64,000 bases of DNA from Betaproteobacteria bacterium (GCA_947482825.1 CANKMT010000007.1:18072-82071), one strand, 5' to 3'. Shown: positions 18,932-27,897, counted from the first letter of the stretch. Notes: generated by a model not told the origin, from the sequence alone. Numbers and translations: made by a program.

Positions 18932-19618
18932 ATGGGCGCCCCGCTAAAACCCTTATTCCCCTTCGTGCGCGATTCGACCTGGGCCTCCATGCTCGGAGCT
19001 TCCGAGCTGGCGAAAGTCGAATCCGAGGTGTTCGACCGCGTGGTCCCTGCAGGTGGAATGGTTTGCCGCAAAGGCGCGCCGGTCGAGTATTGGGTCGGGG
19101 TCGTCGAAGGCCTGGTCAAGATCTCGAGCGTCTCGGCCGAGGGAAAACCCGTCACGTTTACCGGCGTGCGGGCGGGCGGATGGTTCGGCGAAGGCTCGGT
19201 CCTGCGCTCCCTGCCATGGGGCTATGACGCGGTGGCCCTGCGGGAGTGCAGGGTGGCCCTGATGCCGCGCGCCACGTTTTACTGGCTTCTGGACACAAGC
19301 ATCGGGTTCAACCGGTTCCTCCTCGAACAACTGAACGAAAGGCTGTCGCTTTTCATCGGCATGCTCGAGTCGGACCGGCTGCTCGAACCCGAGGCTCGGG
19401 TCGCACGGTGCCTCGCGTCGCTCTTCAACCCCCGCCTGTACCCGGGCGGGGGGCGCGAATTGCAGATCTCGCAGGAGGAAATCGGCTACCTCTCTGGGGT
19501 TTCGCGCCAGCGCGTTAACCAGGCGCTGCAGGTACTCGATCGGGCCGGACTCTTGCGCGTGGCCTATGGCGGGGTGACCGTCGTCGACCTTCCAGGGCTG
19601 GGTCGGTACGGCCCCTAA
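18932..19618 (+). CDS. Crp/Fnr family transcriptional regulator
   Basis: 228 residues. An N-terminal cyclic-nucleotide-binding-type beta-barrel (about 20-120, with GGWFGEGSVLR) joins a long dimerisation helix and a C-terminal winged helix-turn-helix, ISQEEIGYLSGVSRQRVNQALQVLDRAG. The N-terminal FNR cysteine cluster is missing, so oxygen sensing through 4Fe-4S is unlikely. The barrel lacks the obvious cAMP motif (GELAL...RSA), so the effector is unknown. It is divergent from the liv/CoA ligase operon and is the natural candidate to control it. No ribosome site is seen before the ATG. Confidence 0.87.
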   Translation: MGAPLKPLFPFVRDSTWASMLGASELAKVESEVFDRVVPAGGMVCRKGAPVEYWVGVVEGLVKISSVSAEGKPVTFTGVRAGGWFGEGSVLRSLPWGYDAVALRECRVALMPRATFYWLLDTSIGFNRFLLEQLNERLSLFIGMLESDRLLEPEARVARCLASLFNPRLYPGGGRELQISQEEIGYLSGVSRQRVNQALQVLDRAGLLRVAYGGVTVVDLPGLGRYGP

Positions 19619-19689
19619 GCGATTGGGACAAGGGCTCCTCTCCCAGACATCCTCTGCCGCAAGGCCGGGCGAGTCCTTCGCGCCGGGGC

Positions 19690-19971
19690 AAACCAACGGT
19701 TGCGCGACTCATGAGCACCCCACGCATGTTGCTGATCGACGAACTTTCATTGGGCCTTGCACCTGCGATCGTCGACCAACTCTGTGACGCGCTGCGCGTC
19801 CTGAACCGCGCCGGGCTGACGCTGCTGGTCGTCGAACAGGACGTTGCGATCGCGCTGGAACTCGCGCAGCATGCGTTCGTGATGGATACAGGGCGCATCA
19901 CTCGCTCAGGCCGGTCCTCAGCGCTTGCCGATGACCCGGCGATCCGCGAGGCCTACCTCGGCTCGCTCTGA
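19690..19971 (+). pseudogene. Decayed 3' end of a LivF-type ATPase gene
   Basis: The frame from 19711 encodes 86 residues equal to the C-terminal part of LivF: MSTPRMLLIDELSLGLAPAIVDQL (Walker B with DEL in place of DEP), VVEQDVAIALELAQHAFVMDTG and the AYLGSL end. In-frame sequence just upstream (PTVARL) continues the similarity to the post-signature helix with one residue missing; beyond that, Walker A and the signature are absent. It is therefore a truncated relic rather than a working ATPase. It may record an older copy or edge of a liv-type operon next to the regulator. Confidence 0.7.
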
Positions 19972-20012
19972 CCTGGAAGTTTCGCGTATTTTTCGACAGG
20001 AGAAGAAACCCG

Positions 20013-20774
20013 ATGTCCGACGTGCCAGTGTTTGCCCCCGGCGGGTACCGCTACGTGAAGGCCGTGTTCCAGTATTCCGGCGGCGTTGCTGCCGAACCCG
20101 GCTTCGAGATGGAGCGCGCTCGTTTCATCAAGCCGTTGCCGATCGCCGACGCGTTTCCCGCGGTCGAGGCGCACCTGAAGGCGCTCGGCCGGCCGGTCAC
20201 GGCGTTTGCGCAGTGCGAACTGCGGTCGCCGGCACCGTTCACGGACCAGGGATTTTTTGACTTCAACAAAGTCTACGTGACCACGCTGGAGCGCTGGGGG
20301 ATTTACAAGGAGGGCGACCCGTTGATGAACCCTGTGGCGCGCACGAACGTCTGCCCGATGTACGACAAGCCCGCGGGGCCGTCCATGTACGCGTTCTCGT
20401 ACACGGTGCCCGTGGCGAACGCGAAACGCGGCACGTTCGTGCTGGCAGGCGGAGGGGACGCGATGGAGAAAGGACCGTCCTATCGCGACCGTATCGTGCG
20501 ATTGGGCGACACATCCCCAGAGGGCCTGCGCGAGAAGGCGACTTTCGTCATCACCGAGATGGAGCGGCGCCTGAAGCTCCTTGGTTTCGGCTGGAAAGAT
20601 GCCGTGACCACCCAGATCTACACGGTCCAGAACGTCGGCCATCTGGTCGGCGAGTTGCTCGCGGCACGCGGTGCTGCCGCTGGGGGCGTGATCTGGAATT
20701 ACACGCGCCCGCCGGTCATCGACCTGGAGTTTGAAATGGACGTGCGCGGCGCGGCTCGCGAGATCGTCCTGTAG
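20013..20774 (+). CDS. RidA-like protein, possible 2-aminomuconate-type deaminase (CnbZ-like)
   Basis: 253 residues behind AGGAGAAG. The opening (PVFAPGGYRYVKAVFQYSGGVAAEPGFE) and the C-terminal half (a RidA/YjgF-like VGHLVGELLAARGAAAGGVIWNY) resemble the 2-amino-5-chloromuconate deaminase CnbZ, a RidA-related enzyme. I make this match from memory and hold it loosely. Such enzymes release ammonia from 2-aminomuconates during (chloro)nitroaromatic or aminophenol breakdown. No other gene of that pathway is adjacent; an FAD oxidoreductase is convergent downstream. Confidence 0.55.
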   Translation: MSDVPVFAPGGYRYVKAVFQYSGGVAAEPGFEMERARFIKPLPIADAFPAVEAHLKALGRPVTAFAQCELRSPAPFTDQGFFDFNKVYVTTLERWGIYKEGDPLMNPVARTNVCPMYDKPAGPSMYAFSYTVPVANAKRGTFVLAGGGDAMEKGPSYRDRIVRLGDTSPEGLREKATFVITEMERRLKLLGFGWKDAVTTQIYTVQNVGHLVGELLAARGAAAGGVIWNYTRPPVIDLEFEMDVRGAAREIVL

Positions 20775-20866
20775 TCTGGCCCGGATCGGTAAAATGTCAG
20801 CAGATTGACCGGAAACTCAATATCTGCGCGGGGGTCAGGGCCGATCATGTCAGTAGTAACGGTGTC

Positions 20867-22045
20867 CTAAACGACGTTTCGTTCGAGTAGCGGGCGGTTT
20901 GCAACGATGCGCTCGAAGGCGAGCGGCGCAAGGTCGATCGTGCGGTAGGCCCCGTGGACAATCAGCTCCGCCACACCCCGCCCGACCGCGGGCGATTGCT
21001 GCAGTCCATGACCCGAGAACCCGTTGGCAAAGACGAGGTTGCGGACTTGCGGGTGGAATCCCACAATGCCATTGCAGTCGAAGGTGTTGTATTCGTAATA
21101 GCCGGCCCACGCGCTGGTCTGGCGCAAGGCTTCAAAGGCCGGCACTCGCGCCGCGAGGCACGGCCAGATTGTGTCTTCGAACAACGCGTGGTCCACGTCC
21201 AACGGCAGATCGTCGGGATCGTTCGCTGGGTCCGGTGAAGTCCCGCAAATGAACTGGCCGGGGCCCTCAGGCCGGAAGTAGACGCCCGACGGGTCGATGA
21301 CCAGCGGCGCATTGTCGATCGGCACAGGGCACTTCACCACAAACACGCATCGACGCCGTGCGCGCACCGGCAGTTCGATGCCCAGCCATGCGGCCGGCTC
21401 TCGTGCCCACGGACCGGCCGCGTTGACGGCAATGTCGCATCCGAGGGACGAGCTGTCCTTAAGCCTTACGGACTGGATTCGCGCGCCGTTGCATTCGAAC
21501 CCGATCGCTTCCGAAGAAACGTAGTCCGCACCGAGCGAGCGGGCTTTCCGGCGCAACGCCTGAAGGAGGCTGTAGCCGTCGAACCATCCTTCGCCCGTGA
21601 GACCGAGCGAACCCATCGCGATTCCCTCTGTCGACAGCCAGGGAAAACGTGCCTGCAATGCCTCTGGGGCCAACAGCGCGACGTCCGCACCCAAAGCGGC
21701 CTGCAGCCGGTGATTCTCGACGAGCACGGCGACGCCGGGTTGCGACGCAAGGAACAGGTAGCCTTGTTCCCTGAGCCCGACATCGGGACGCTCGCCTCCG
21801 ACCCTCAGTTCCTCGCCGACCCTGCGCAGGAACCCGATCCCGAACCGGCTGAGCTCGATGTTGACCGGGGTCGAGAACTGTTGCCTGATCGAACTGGCCG
21901 ACAACGCAGACGAGGCCCGCGCGTAGGTGGGGTCGCGCTCGATGACTTTCACGGTGCCGGCGAATCCCGGATCGCCCAGCAGAAAACAGGCGATCGCGCT
22001 GCCGATCGCGCCGCCCCCGATGATGACCACGTCCTGTTTCGCCAT
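20867..22045 (-). CDS. FAD-dependent oxidoreductase (D-amino-acid oxidase/glycine oxidase fold)
   Basis: 392 residues from ATG 22045 with AAAGGAA upstream. The dinucleotide-binding motif IIGGGAIGSAIA begins at residue 7, the second Rossmann strand ends in an acidic residue (VKVIERD), and GFSGHGLQQSPAVGRGVAELI near the C-terminus is the FAD-closing motif of the DAO family. It oxidises an amine or N-methyl amino acid and passes electrons to oxygen or a quinone. The gene is divergent from an ornithine-cyclodeaminase-like gene, a common pairing in amino-acid or opine degradation. Confidence 0.85.
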   Translation of the reverse strand: MAKQDVVIIGGGAIGSAIACFLLGDPGFAGTVKVIERDPTYARASSALSASSIRQQFSTPVNIELSRFGIGFLRRVGEELRVGGERPDVGLREQGYLFLASQPGVAVLVENHRLQAALGADVALLAPEALQARFPWLSTEGIAMGSLGLTGEGWFDGYSLLQALRRKARSLGADYVSSEAIGFECNGARIQSVRLKDSSSLGCDIAVNAAGPWAREPAAWLGIELPVRARRRCVFVVKCPVPIDNAPLVIDPSGVYFRPEGPGQFICGTSPDPANDPDDLPLDVDHALFEDTIWPCLAARVPAFEALRQTSAWAGYYEYNTFDCNGIVGFHPQVRNLVFANGFSGHGLQQSPAVGRGVAELIVHGAYRTIDLAPLAFERIVANRPLLERNVV

Positions 22046-22126
22046 ATGTTCCTTTGCTACGCGGTGCTCGCGGTGCTCGTTGACACGCGGCCCGCGCATA
22101 GCATAGCGTCCCCGCTTTCAACGGAG

Positions 22127-23080
22127 ATGCGCGTGTCCTCCTCGATTCGCCACATCCCGGCCCGGGAAGTGCACGCCGCGCTTGGCTACCCGGAACTCGT
22201 GGACGCCTTGCGAGCCGCCTTCGCCGCCGGCGCCGAAGCGCCGGTGCGCTCGAGTTACCCGGTCACGCCAGAGGGCGATCGCCTGCTGCTGATGCCTGCC
22301 TGGCGCGCGGGCCTGGACATCGGGGTGAAACTGGTTGCGGTCTTTCCGCGCAATCGGCAGCGCGGACTTGCAAGCGTTTCCGCGCTTTACGTTCTCCTCG
22401 ACGGGGAGACCGGGCACCCGCGGGTCCTGCTCGACGGCGAAGCCCTCACCTTGCGCAGGACGGCCGCCGCATCGGCCCTCGCATCCACGTACCTGTCTCG
22501 CCACGATTCGGCCCGCCTGCTGGTGGTCGGTACCGGGGCGCTCGCGCCTTACATGGCTGCAGCACATTGCGCAGTGCGCCCGATCCGGGAAGTCCTCGTT
22601 TGGGGCCGATCACATAAGCGCGCGACTGAACTATGCCAGGTGCTCGAAAGCAACGGCATTACGGCCCGGCCGATAACGGATCTCGCAACGGGCGTTGCCG
22701 CTGCGGATATTGTGACTTGCGCGACCACCGCGCGCGAACCTCTGGTTCTGGGCTCCCATGTCCGTCCGGGAACGCATGTCGACCTGGTGGGCGCGTTCAC
22801 GCGCGAGATGCGAGAGAGCGACGACGCGCTTGTGGCGAAATCGGAAGTGTTTGTCGATACGTTCGCCGGGGCCCTCAAGGAGGCCGGTGACCTGGTGCAG
22901 CCGATCGAGACGGGGGCCATCCCCCGCAGTCATGTCCTCGCCGAAATGGCCGACCTGGTCAAGGGGCGCCATGCGGGCCGGACTTCGAAGGACACCGTTA
23001 CGCTCTTCAAGTCTGTCGGCACCGCTCTCGAGGATCTTTGCGCAGCGCGGCTCGTTTTCGAACGCACCGGAAGCGATTGA
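22127..23080 (+). CDS. Ornithine cyclodeaminase/mu-crystallin family protein
   Basis: 317 residues from ATG 22127; GTG 22133 is an alternative better spaced from GGAG. The family signature appears in order: a basic residue after the pyruvate-binding region (GLDIGVKLVAVFP), LLDGETGHPRVLLDGEALTLRRTAAASALA, the Rossmann loop LLVVGTGALAPYMAAAH and VTCATTAREPLVLGSHVRPGTHVDLVGAF. Members are NAD(P)-linked cyclodeaminases or imine/ketimine reductases. With the divergent DAO-type oxidase it may turn over an amino acid through an imine. The substrate cannot be assigned. Confidence 0.87.
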   Translation: MRVSSSIRHIPAREVHAALGYPELVDALRAAFAAGAEAPVRSSYPVTPEGDRLLLMPAWRAGLDIGVKLVAVFPRNRQRGLASVSALYVLLDGETGHPRVLLDGEALTLRRTAAASALASTYLSRHDSARLLVVGTGALAPYMAAAHCAVRPIREVLVWGRSHKRATELCQVLESNGITARPITDLATGVAAADIVTCATTAREPLVLGSHVRPGTHVDLVGAFTREMRESDDALVAKSEVFVDTFAGALKEAGDLVQPIETGAIPRSHVLAEMADLVKGRHAGRTSKDTVTLFKSVGTALEDLCAARLVFERTGSD

Positions 23081-23122
23081 CGTGGCCGTCGCCAGGACCC
23101 GCAAGCCCTGCACCGCCGGCAG

Positions 23123-23944
23123 CTAATATTTCATGCCGGGCTTGGTGATCGGCTTGGGGATTTCGATGCCCTGTGCACGGGCCTTCTGGTACCACCTGAG
23201 TGCAATCTCATAGTCGCGCGCAACGACGGCATTCCCCGTGTTGTAGATGTCACCAAGACGCTTCTGGGCAATGCCAAGGCCCGCTTCTCCGGCCGCAAGA
23301 TAGGCCTGCATGGCGGCACGCATGTCGCCGCCCTGCTCGAGCTTTTGCCCTTCCTGGAAACGTTCCGCAGCCTGCTGGGTCGTGAGCGATGACTGCGAGC
23401 GGGCCGCAGGCTTTGGCGGCTGCTCCGGCTGCGGCTTGGGCGGGGTTGGTTCCGGCGCCACCGGCGCGGGTGGGGGCGGAGGGGGCGGGACAGGCGCCAG
23501 AGGCTTGGCGACAAGCACTCGCAACTGCCGTGTTGCTTCTGCGGGTTCGAGGGCCGCGACTGCATCGCGACCGGGGATTGTCAGGGTGCGCCCAACGAGC
23601 AGCTGGTTGATGTTGCCTTCGAGAAAGGCGTCAGGGTTGGCCCAGTAGATGCCTAAGACCATCTGGTTGAGCGTCACCCCCTGATGCCTGGTTTTTCCCG
23701 CAATTCGAAAGAGCGTATCGCCCTTGGCCACTTCGTAGCTTGAAGGAACGACCGCGGCGGGCTTTGCTTCAGGCTTTACGGCAGCGGGCTTCTGAATCGC
23801 AGACTTCGCAGCACGGGCCGCTGCAGGTTTCTTTTCCTGCGCCTCGACACCCGGCAGGAAGGAAAGCTGGAGAAAGCAGGCTGTCGAGATCGCCAATCCC
23901 GGCAGGAGGCGGGGGAATCGGGTGAACCGGTGTCCTACTCGCAA
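23123..23944 (-). CDS. Secreted LysM protein with proline-rich linker and Sel1-like repeat
   Basis: 273 residues from TTG 23944, overlapping the cyclase stop by ten bases. A signal peptide (hydrophobic core AISTACFLQLSFLPG, cut near VEA|QEKK) is followed by a FimV-type LysM region (YEVAKGDTLFRIAGKTRHQG to LLVGRTLTIPGRDAV, about 70-128), a proline-rich stretch (about 147-175) and Sel1/TPR-like helices (AGLGIAQKRLGDIYNTGNAV). It probably binds peptidoglycan in the periplasm, as FimV-like proteins do. It is encoded in one transcript with the cyclase-FHA gene, suggesting a link between envelope sensing and cNMP signalling, which is inference. Confidence 0.75.
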   Translation of the reverse strand: MRVGHRFTRFPRLLPGLAISTACFLQLSFLPGVEAQEKKPAAARAAKSAIQKPAAVKPEAKPAAVVPSSYEVAKGDTLFRIAGKTRHQGVTLNQMVLGIYWANPDAFLEGNINQLLVGRTLTIPGRDAVAALEPAEATRQLRVLVAKPLAPVPPPPPPPAPVAPEPTPPKPQPEQPPKPAARSQSSLTTQQAAERFQEGQKLEQGGDMRAAMQAYLAAGEAGLGIAQKRLGDIYNTGNAVVARDYEIALRWYQKARAQGIEIPKPITKPGMKY

Positions 23945-24819
23945 AAGAATTCGACGGTTTCCGTGGCGCTGGCCCGCGGCTGCCCGAACGCGATCCAGCC
24001 GTGCCCCCGCAGGGCGAACTCGGCGCGCCTGAGCACGACTTCCGTGTCGCCTTCGACAGTGACGTACGTGCCGTTGGCGCTATGGTCGGCGAGGACGAAC
24101 TTGTCCAGCCGGCGCTCGATCTTGCCATGCTGGCGCGAGGCCGTGCGGTCGATGATAACGAGGTCGCCGGCCTTGTCGCGCCCCAGCGTGAGCGAAGTCC
24201 TGGCGCCCTCGAGCACAATCTCCTGGTCGAGGTACTTGAGCCGCAACGCAGTAAGCTTTTGCTTCACCATCGAGCGGTTGGTCGCGATCTGCGTCTGGTC
24301 TCCGGTTTGCTGCCAGAGGATCTCGTACAGATCGACCGCCGTTGCCTTGCCCTTGACCTCGATCGAATAGAGCCTGCGCGACGACAATCGCATGATCGGG
24401 CTCATGAGCTCGACGGTTTCGCGCGAGGTCATGATCTGGCCCTTGGAGGCGAGGCCGGCAAGCCGAGCCGCAAGGTTGACCGAGTCACCGAACACATCGC
24501 CTTCCCGCTCGACGAGGGGGCCGAAATGAAATCCGATGCGAACGCCGATCTTCGTGTTGGCCACGGGCGGGAGTTCGTCAATCGCGTTTTGCATTTCGAT
24601 GGCAGCGCCTGCCGCCGAACTCGCATCCGGAAAGGTCGACATGACTTCGTCTCCGATCGTCTTGATCACACGGCCGCCGATGTCGGCGGTCTTGTCCTTG
24701 AATATAGTGATGCACTTGTCGATCGCGGCGTGGGCAACAGCATCCCCAGCGCTTTCGTAGAGGCGTGTGCTGCCGCTGACGTCCACGAATAGCACCGCAG
24801 CCTGGGCAGTATCGTTCAT
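23935..24819 (-). CDS. Class III adenylyl cyclase fused to a C-terminal FHA domain
   Basis: 294 residues. The cyclase domain (about 5-170) has both metal aspartates, D13 (FVDVSGST) and D57 (TIGDEVMSTF), the adenine-selecting pair K53 and D108, and transition-state N115/R119 in VFGDSVNLAARL, so it should be an active adenylyl cyclase. The FHA domain (about 205-285) carries GRDK, S228-R229-x-H231 and NGTYV, the full phosphothreonine-binding set. No transmembrane segment is seen, so it is cytoplasmic. cAMP production would be tuned by binding a phosphoprotein. The downstream gene overlaps it. Confidence 0.88.
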   Translation of the reverse strand: MNDTAQAAVLFVDVSGSTRLYESAGDAVAHAAIDKCITIFKDKTADIGGRVIKTIGDEVMSTFPDASSAAGAAIEMQNAIDELPPVANTKIGVRIGFHFGPLVEREGDVFGDSVNLAARLAGLASKGQIMTSRETVELMSPIMRLSSRRLYSIEVKGKATAVDLYEILWQQTGDQTQIATNRSMVKQKLTALRLKYLDQEIVLEGARTSLTLGRDKAGDLVIIDRTASRQHGKIERRLDKFVLADHSANGTYVTVEGDTEVVLRRAEFALRGHGWIAFGQPRASATETVEFFCE

Positions 24820-25073
24820 TTAACGAATTATGGCCAAGTTACGGCGTTCCCGCCACTCGGCGCTCGGCGGCAGGCGCCAAGAATGGGTCCGAAGCCCCGA
24901 GCTTCCACGCTTACCGGTGCTTGCAAATCGAATCCAACTACGATACCTGTGAGCCACGCAAATGCCTAGGTTTCCGAACCCCTTACGGGGAGCGTTTCAC
25001 GAAGAATACGCGACTCTTTTCGAAGCGGGCCCCGAACTCCTGGCGCACGCTCGGCGAGTACGGGCTAACTTGC

Positions 25074-26855
25074 TCAGAACCACTTGATGGCCTGGAAATG
25101 CACTCGCGGTGTGCGCCTTGCGGTGTCCGCATTCGGATCGTCGTTCTCGCCGCGCCAGGCCATGGTGGTCTTGAAGAGGAAGTCATTGTCTTTCCCGACC
25201 GTGATTCCGACACCAAGCGAGGAGATTCCGACGTTGTTCGCACCCGTGACGTTGGTTGGCGGACTATGGTTGACTTTGACGCGACCCGCGTCATAGAACC
25301 CAAGGAGGGTCACGTCACCCTGCAAGAGCTGGAACTTCGGCACGTTGTAGCGCAACTCCGTCGTGAAGATGAATCCTTGATCGCCGGGTCCCTGCCCCGC
25401 AGGATAGCCGCGCACGCCATTCGCGCCGCCCAGCGACATCTTCTCTGCAGAGCTGAGGTTTTTGTCCGCGTGCTGCCCGCTCAGGGCAAATAGCATGTTG
25501 ACATTCTCTGAAATCAACTGCAGGCGACGGTAATCGAGGTTCACCTTGGCGAACTTGCCCTGCGTATTCAAACCGGTGGCGCCCTGGTCGACTGAGATCA
25601 TTGCCGCCGAACCGAAGGCCAGCGTGCCCTCGGTGTAACTCACCGAGAAGGAGTTCATCGCCCCGCCGAACATTCGGTCGCGCAAGTCACCGACAAGCGC
25701 CAGCTTGAAGGAGTTGATCGACCGGTCCTCGATCGTGTTGGTGGTATCGATGCGGTCTTTCAGCATCTTGTTTTCGTACGACACTTGCCCAATCAGGTTG
25801 ACGTTGCGCGTGCGAATGAATGGGTAAAGGCCGTACAAGCTGGTAACCGCGCCTTCGCCATGTGCATGGAGCGTCGAAAAATCGCGCTCCAAGCTGTAAC
25901 GAAAGGTGGAGTAGCTGGTGCCCAGGCGTGTCCCGCTGTAGCCGACGGGCACCGAGATCGCGGCCCGTACGAAGGTCATCTGTTCGTTTGTAAACGTCGC
26001 ACGCACCGAGAGCTGGTCGCCGAAACCGCTCAGATTGTTACCATTGACGTTGGCGCCCGTGACCAATTCGCCGGTAAAACGACCGCCGTGGTTGGTGATG
26101 TCGGCATAGCCAGAAATGATGTTGCCGCTTTCCTTCAGGTTCACGCGCAAGTCGGCGGCGCCAATTGCCTTGGTGCTGGGACCGATCTCCGAACTGACCA
26201 CGACGTTCGGCAGGTCGCTCAAAAGGAGAAGCGGGCGCTCGAGGCTCACCTCGGTGATCGGATCGCCTTCCTTGAGGTTGTGGTCCAGCAAGCCTTTGGC
26301 GAACTCGGGGCGGAGTCTCGCCTTCGGATCTGGTTTGAGTTCGACCGTACCCAGGCGGCCTTCCAGGATCGCGATTTCGACTACGCCGTCTTTGATTTGC
26401 TGCGCCGGCAAGTAGGCCTGCGCGAGAAAATATCCATTGGCTCGGTAGTAAGCACGAACACTGTTTGCAGCTTCGATCAGCCCTTCGAAGTCAAGCTCCT
26501 TGCCAATCGAATCCTTGAGTGCCGGCTGCAGTTCTGTTTCGGAATAGACGCGATTGCCCGAAATCGTGAACTTCTTGACCGTAACCTTGAGCGACGCGGA
26601 GCCTCGCATCGCCGGCCGCGGCTGCTCTTCTCGAGGCAGAACTGACTGCTCGGGCCGGGGCGGGGAAGGAACGCGCTCGCGTTCTTGTTGCTGGAGAATC
26701 TGCCCAGCATCGGGACGAAGTTGCGCGACCTGCGGTACCGGCTGCGCCAGGCAAACCTGTGACGCAACAAGAACCGAAATGGCGACAGCGCCGCGTTGAA
26801 GCGCCGACCCTAGCCTCAGACGTCCGACCGAATTGTCTTGCTCGCTATCGCACAT
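25074..26855 (-). CDS. ShlB/FhaC/HecB-type TpsB outer-membrane translocator
   Basis: 593 residues from ATG 26855. A signal peptide (AVAISVLVASQVCLA|QPV) precedes a proline/glutamine linker, a POTRA_2 domain (LKVTVKKFTISGNRVYSETELQ, then AANSVRAYYRANGYFLAQAYLP), a second POTRA, and a C-terminal 16-strand barrel with the conserved GYPAGQGPGDQGFIFTTELRY motif and a terminal phenylalanine (IKWF) for BAM recognition. It secretes a large TpsA exoprotein across the outer membrane. No tpsA gene is adjacent on either side, which is unusual. Confidence 0.9.
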   Translation of the reverse strand: MCDSEQDNSVGRLRLGSALQRGAVAISVLVASQVCLAQPVPQVAQLRPDAGQILQQQERERVPSPPRPEQSVLPREEQPRPAMRGSASLKVTVKKFTISGNRVYSETELQPALKDSIGKELDFEGLIEAANSVRAYYRANGYFLAQAYLPAQQIKDGVVEIAILEGRLGTVELKPDPKARLRPEFAKGLLDHNLKEGDPITEVSLERPLLLLSDLPNVVVSSEIGPSTKAIGAADLRVNLKESGNIISGYADITNHGGRFTGELVTGANVNGNNLSGFGDQLSVRATFTNEQMTFVRAAISVPVGYSGTRLGTSYSTFRYSLERDFSTLHAHGEGAVTSLYGLYPFIRTRNVNLIGQVSYENKMLKDRIDTTNTIEDRSINSFKLALVGDLRDRMFGGAMNSFSVSYTEGTLAFGSAAMISVDQGATGLNTQGKFAKVNLDYRRLQLISENVNMLFALSGQHADKNLSSAEKMSLGGANGVRGYPAGQGPGDQGFIFTTELRYNVPKFQLLQGDVTLLGFYDAGRVKVNHSPPTNVTGANNVGISSLGVGITVGKDNDFLFKTTMAWRGENDDPNADTARRTPRVHFQAIKWF

Positions 26856-27252
26856 CTGTGCGCCCCCTGACCGAGTGCGAATCCTAGCATCGCACCTATC
26901 GCATTCCGAAAAACCGCACCGCGCCTGAAAAAACAATCGCCACTCACGCATCAAGTACGCGGTAAGGACCACTAACCAAAGATTTGTTTTTTTTCTTATA
27001 GTTACAGTTTTCTGTTAACAAAACTTACGAAGTTTCCCGCTTGAACCTGAGAGTAGCTGCAAAGTGCCGGATTCACAAGCCTGAATTTCGACCGCTAACG
27101 GCCGCAAAAGCACGTTGTTGCGCTTTTGCAACAACTTGACGCCAGCCCCTTTCTACATTGAGCGGGCGCAGTCGCCGGGACTGGAAAAAAAGCTTTTCCT
27201 GTAGAGTGCGCGACCACGCGAAACCGTAAAGCAAACACGGAATGGAAGACGA
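26856..27252. promoter_or_regulatory. Divergent control region between tpsB and ccmA
   Basis: This 397-base gap has no convincing gene. It holds an AT-rich patch (26980-27030) in which TATAAG (26995-27000, minus strand) with TTTTGT 17 bases upstream could drive tpsB. At 27104-27135 two overlapping inverted repeats form mutually exclusive hairpins, and a short GGAAAA/TTTTCC palindrome lies near 27183-27199. The ccmA ribosome site is GGAAG just before ATG 27253. Confidence 0.45.
27104..27135 (+). repeat. Two overlapping, mutually exclusive hairpins upstream of ccmA
   Basis: GCAAAAGC (27104-27111) pairs with GCTTTTGC (27122-27129); GTTGTTGC (27114-27121) pairs with GCAACAAC (27128-27135). Forming one disrupts the other because positions 27128-27129 are shared and each loop contains an arm of the other. 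This is the architecture of a switch, but no function is shown. Confidence 0.45.
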
Positions 27253-27897
27253 ATGACCCGGCATCATGAACGCTTCGCTCTTGAGGCGCGGGGGTTGGCT
27301 TGCACGCGGGGGGACCGAACCGTCTTCACAGGCCTCGATTTCGAGCTCTCGAATGGAGGCCTCCTGAGGATCAGCGGCCCCAATGGCAGTGGCAAAACCA
27401 GTTTGCTGCGGTTGCTTTGCGGGCTGCTTTCGCCGTCGCAAGGGGCGATCGAATGGAACGGCGAGCCGCTCGCCTCCCTGGGAGAGGATTATCACGGCGA
27501 CCTGGCGTATGTCGGACACCTGAACGGCGTCAAGGACGAACTCGACGTCGAGGAGAACCTGGCCCACGCGGTGAAGTTTGCCGGCTTGGAAGCCGACGCC
27601 GGCGATCTCGCAGCGGCCCTTCAGGAATTCGCCCTTGGGGATTTCGTGCGGCTCCAGTGCAAGTTTCTTTCTCAAGGGCAAAAACGCAGGCTCGCCCTCG
27701 CCCGCTTGCGGCTGTGCATGGCGAAAGCCTTGTGGGTCCTCGATGAGCCGTTTGTTGCGCTCGACGGGGCAGGCGTGGAAGTCGTTCGCACTTTGATAGA
27801 GCAACACTTGGCCGGCGGCGGCCTTGCCGTGCTGACGACCCACCAGGAAGTCCCGATCAACTGCGCGGACACCCGGCGCATCGAGCTTGCCGCGTGA
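27253..27897 (+). CDS. ccmA: Heme exporter ATP-binding protein CcmA
   Basis: 214 residues, typical of CcmA. Walker A GPNGSGKT at 42-49, a signature of the form LSQGQKRRLALARL, Walker B ALWVLDEPF and the His-switch LTTHQEV are all present. With CcmB and CcmC it drives release of heme-loaded CcmE during cytochrome c maturation at the inner membrane. It is the first gene of ccmABCD; its stop overlaps ccmB (TGATG). Confidence 0.93.
   Translation: MTRHHERFALEARGLACTRGDRTVFTGLDFELSNGGLLRISGPNGSGKTSLLRLLCGLLSPSQGAIEWNGEPLASLGEDYHGDLAYVGHLNGVKDELDVEENLAHAVKFAGLEADAGDLAAALQEFALGDFVRLQCKFLSQGQKRRLALARLRLCMAKALWVLDEPFVALDGAGVEVVRTLIEQHLAGGGLAVLTTHQEVPINCADTRRIELAA

Noticed and set aside
24820..25073. 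A possible small gene downstream of tpsB
   Set aside because: No frame has both a ribosome site and a recognisable product; only a short CCCC-TTA-CGGGG-like stem is visible.
27128..27175. TTGACG near 27136 as the ccmA -35 box
   Set aside because: The only TACATT downstream is 12 bases away, too close for a sigma70 spacer, and nothing fits at 16-18 bases.
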